64,000 nucleotides of DNA from positions 1,031,876 through 1,095,875 of the forward strand of contig NZ_CP040908.1 in NCBI RefSeq assembly GCF_013488205.1, written 5' to 3'. This document shows positions 63,019-64,000 of the stretch, piece after piece. Position 1 is the first letter of the stretch. Each line of letters starts with the position of its first letter. The notes under the pieces were generated by a model. It saw only the letters and a list, made by a program, of their open reading frames with translations, did no database searches and was not told the DNA's origin. The stretch comes from Empedobacter falsenii (lineage in GTDB: Bacteria; Bacteroidota; Bacteroidia; Flavobacteriales; Weeksellaceae). The position numbers and the translations under genes were made by a program.

Positions 63019-63332
63019 CTTGACTACGTTTCAAAACGTAGCTGACACGTCCCGAACGTAGTCGACGTGGTTTTAAACCAATCTGAGTACGTTCCGAAGT
63101 AAGCTAGCTTTGTATTTTAGTAAGCTGATGAGGTTTTGCACCTAGTTGATGAGGTCCAGAACTTAGCTGACCATGTCAGGAACGTAAAATTTGGGGTTAG
63201 GTTACCTCGTTTTCTTGGTTCGTAATCAAGCCAGCTTGGTAAAAGACACCGTCAGCTTGGTAAATTAGGAAGCTGACTAGGTTCAGAACGTCGTCAGCTA
63301 AGTCTTTAAGTAAGTTTGCTGAGTAAATTAGA
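63019..63332. repeat. Degenerate tandem array of about fifteen 21-bp units
   Basis: Copies start near 63019, 63040, 63060, 63081, 63102, 63123, 63144, 63165, 63186, 63207, 63228, 63249, 63270, 63291 and 63312. The best-preserved units read like AGCTGAnnnGGTnnnGAACGT (for example AGTTGATGAGGTCCAGAACT at 63144). Several units are strongly degenerate. The array is richer in G+C than its neighbours and fills most of the 406-bp gene-free stretch 62959-63364. There is no open reading frame and no CRISPR-like repeat/spacer alternation. Confidence 0.75.
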
Positions 63333-63364
63333 TTATTAACGAATTGATTTGTAATTTAAATTAA

Positions 63365-63904
63365 ATGAATTTGAAAAAAATATTTCTACTTATAGTACTT
63401 GTTTTGAATGTGAATTGTTTAAAACAGAAAGAAAGTTCTTCTAAAGAAATTTCTAAATATGATGATGCTTCTTGGCATTATGGAAATGATTTTCCAAAAG
63501 ATTTAGCTCAAGAAAATGCGTCAACTCATATTGGAATGTATATGAAGTGGTGTATTGATAATGATTTAATTTCTTCAGAGTTGAAAAAAGATTCACAAGC
63601 AGGAATTGATTCTGTGAAAAATAACATAATAACTGGAGCTGAGTTTATTAATAGTTATTCTGATGGTAAGTTTTTATCTACTGATTTAAGTGATATTGGA
63701 AGAAAATTTACAAATGATTATTACGAAGATAATAGTGATTTTTCTAAGAATAATGGATCATATTTAGATGATTACATAAAGATATTCGAGAAGATAATTG
63801 ACAAAAAATCTGTTTATCATGTTGAAGATTCAGAACAAAATTATTTACTTATTAAAGCAAAGATTGATAGTAAATTTAAGGAATGGAAAAAAATATACTT
63901 CTAA
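63365..63904 (+). CDS. Putative lipoprotein with DUF7832-like core
   Basis: A 179-residue protein with a lipoprotein signal (LVLNVNC, Cys19) and mature domain KYDDASWHYGNDFPKDLAQE followed by STHIGMYMKWCIDNDL. I recall this WHYGxDFP...THIGM pattern from a family of small proteins of unknown function (DUF7832) that often occurs near toxin or immunity-type genes; the assignment is by recalled pattern only. It lies directly after the 21-bp repeat array. Probably followed by another gene starting at 63926. Confidence 0.65.
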   Translation: MNLKKIFLLIVLVLNVNCLKQKESSSKEISKYDDASWHYGNDFPKDLAQENASTHIGMYMKWCIDNDLISSELKKDSQAGIDSVKNNIITGAEFINSYSDGKFLSTDLSDIGRKFTNDYYEDNSDFSKNNGSYLDDYIKIFEKIIDKKSVYHVEDSEQNYLLIKAKIDSKFKEWKKIYF

Positions 63905-63925
63905 ACAACAAAAGCCAATTTAATA

Positions 63926-64000
63926 ATGAATGAAAAAGTAGAATCTATATTAAATAAATTATTATTGAATGCAAGTTTGTATTCAATTGAATATTCGGGT
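63926..64000 (+). CDS. Start of a gene truncated by the window end
   Basis: ATG at 63926 opens 25 codons (MNEKVESILNKLLLNASLYS and on) to the last base without a stop. It begins 21 bp after the lipoprotein gene on the same strand and is rich in Leu, Asn and Lys. There is too little sequence to name it. Confidence 0.5.
   Translation, partial: MNEKVESILNKLLLNASLYSIEYSG

Noticed and set aside
63019-63332. CRISPR array
   Set aside because: Units are degenerate and directly tandem at 21 bp, with no conserved repeat separated by unique spacers and no cas genes.

Overview
The window looks like chromosome from a flavobacterium (Bacteroidota), probably Weeksellaceae and perhaps close to Empedobacter; the genus is a guess. 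The DNA is AT-rich. It has a type IX secretion type-B sorting domain with a PorP/SprF partner, SprA-type outer-membrane biology, TonB and beta-barrel proteins, and many TAnnTTTG promoter elements of the Bacteroidota type. Spacing is tight, and convergent pairs share bidirectional terminators. I saw no rRNA or tRNA genes, no insertion sequence, no prophage and no CRISPR array.

Layout. 1-12.4 kb: the tail of an alpha-2-macroglobulin-like protein, a serine hydrolase, a DUF4197 protein, release factor 3, a giant secreted T9SS type-B protein with its PorP/SprF-like partner, a PstS-like lipoprotein and TonB. 12.5-20 kb: trpS, then an iron-sulfur assembly cluster (sufA/iscA-like, a secreted unknown, sufB, sufC, sufD, sufS). 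20-30.3 kb: small membrane proteins, ssb, a HipA-like kinase with DUF3037, apt, dnaA with a low-molecular-weight phosphatase and rsmI, an Mpo1-like protein and an SGNH hydrolase. 30.3-34 kb: purB, fructosamine kinase and purA. 34-45 kb: DsbA/FrnE, two paralogous amidases around a TonB-dependent-type barrel, and the MoxR-DUF58-DUF4350-DUF4129-SpoIIM-RDD group. 45-49 kb: TPR proteins and an amgK-rapZ(C)-murU-like amino-sugar cluster. 49-52.7 kb: flavin reductases, a GNAT protein and a 2OG-Fe(II) dioxygenase. 52.8-60.4 kb: a two-component system followed by a tripartite heavy-metal RND efflux system. 60.4-64 kb: trxB, holA, a stand-alone HsdR-N nuclease-like protein, a 21-bp repeat array and a lipoprotein.

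The least ordinary signals lie outside the genes. (1) All three spacers of sufB-C-D-S carry strictly 7-nt-periodic repeats arranged as self-complementary arms, and a terminator-like hairpin is nested in the third. (2) A degenerate tandem array of about fifteen 21-bp units fills the only long gene-free stretch (62959-63364). (3) Four direct repeats at exact 11-bp spacing sit upstream of the metal-efflux operon, which suggests the operator of the adjacent OmpR-family regulator. Among genes, the RapZ-C domain between amino-sugar kinase and uridylyltransferase homologues and the HipA-like/DUF3037 pair are the most attractive functional units.
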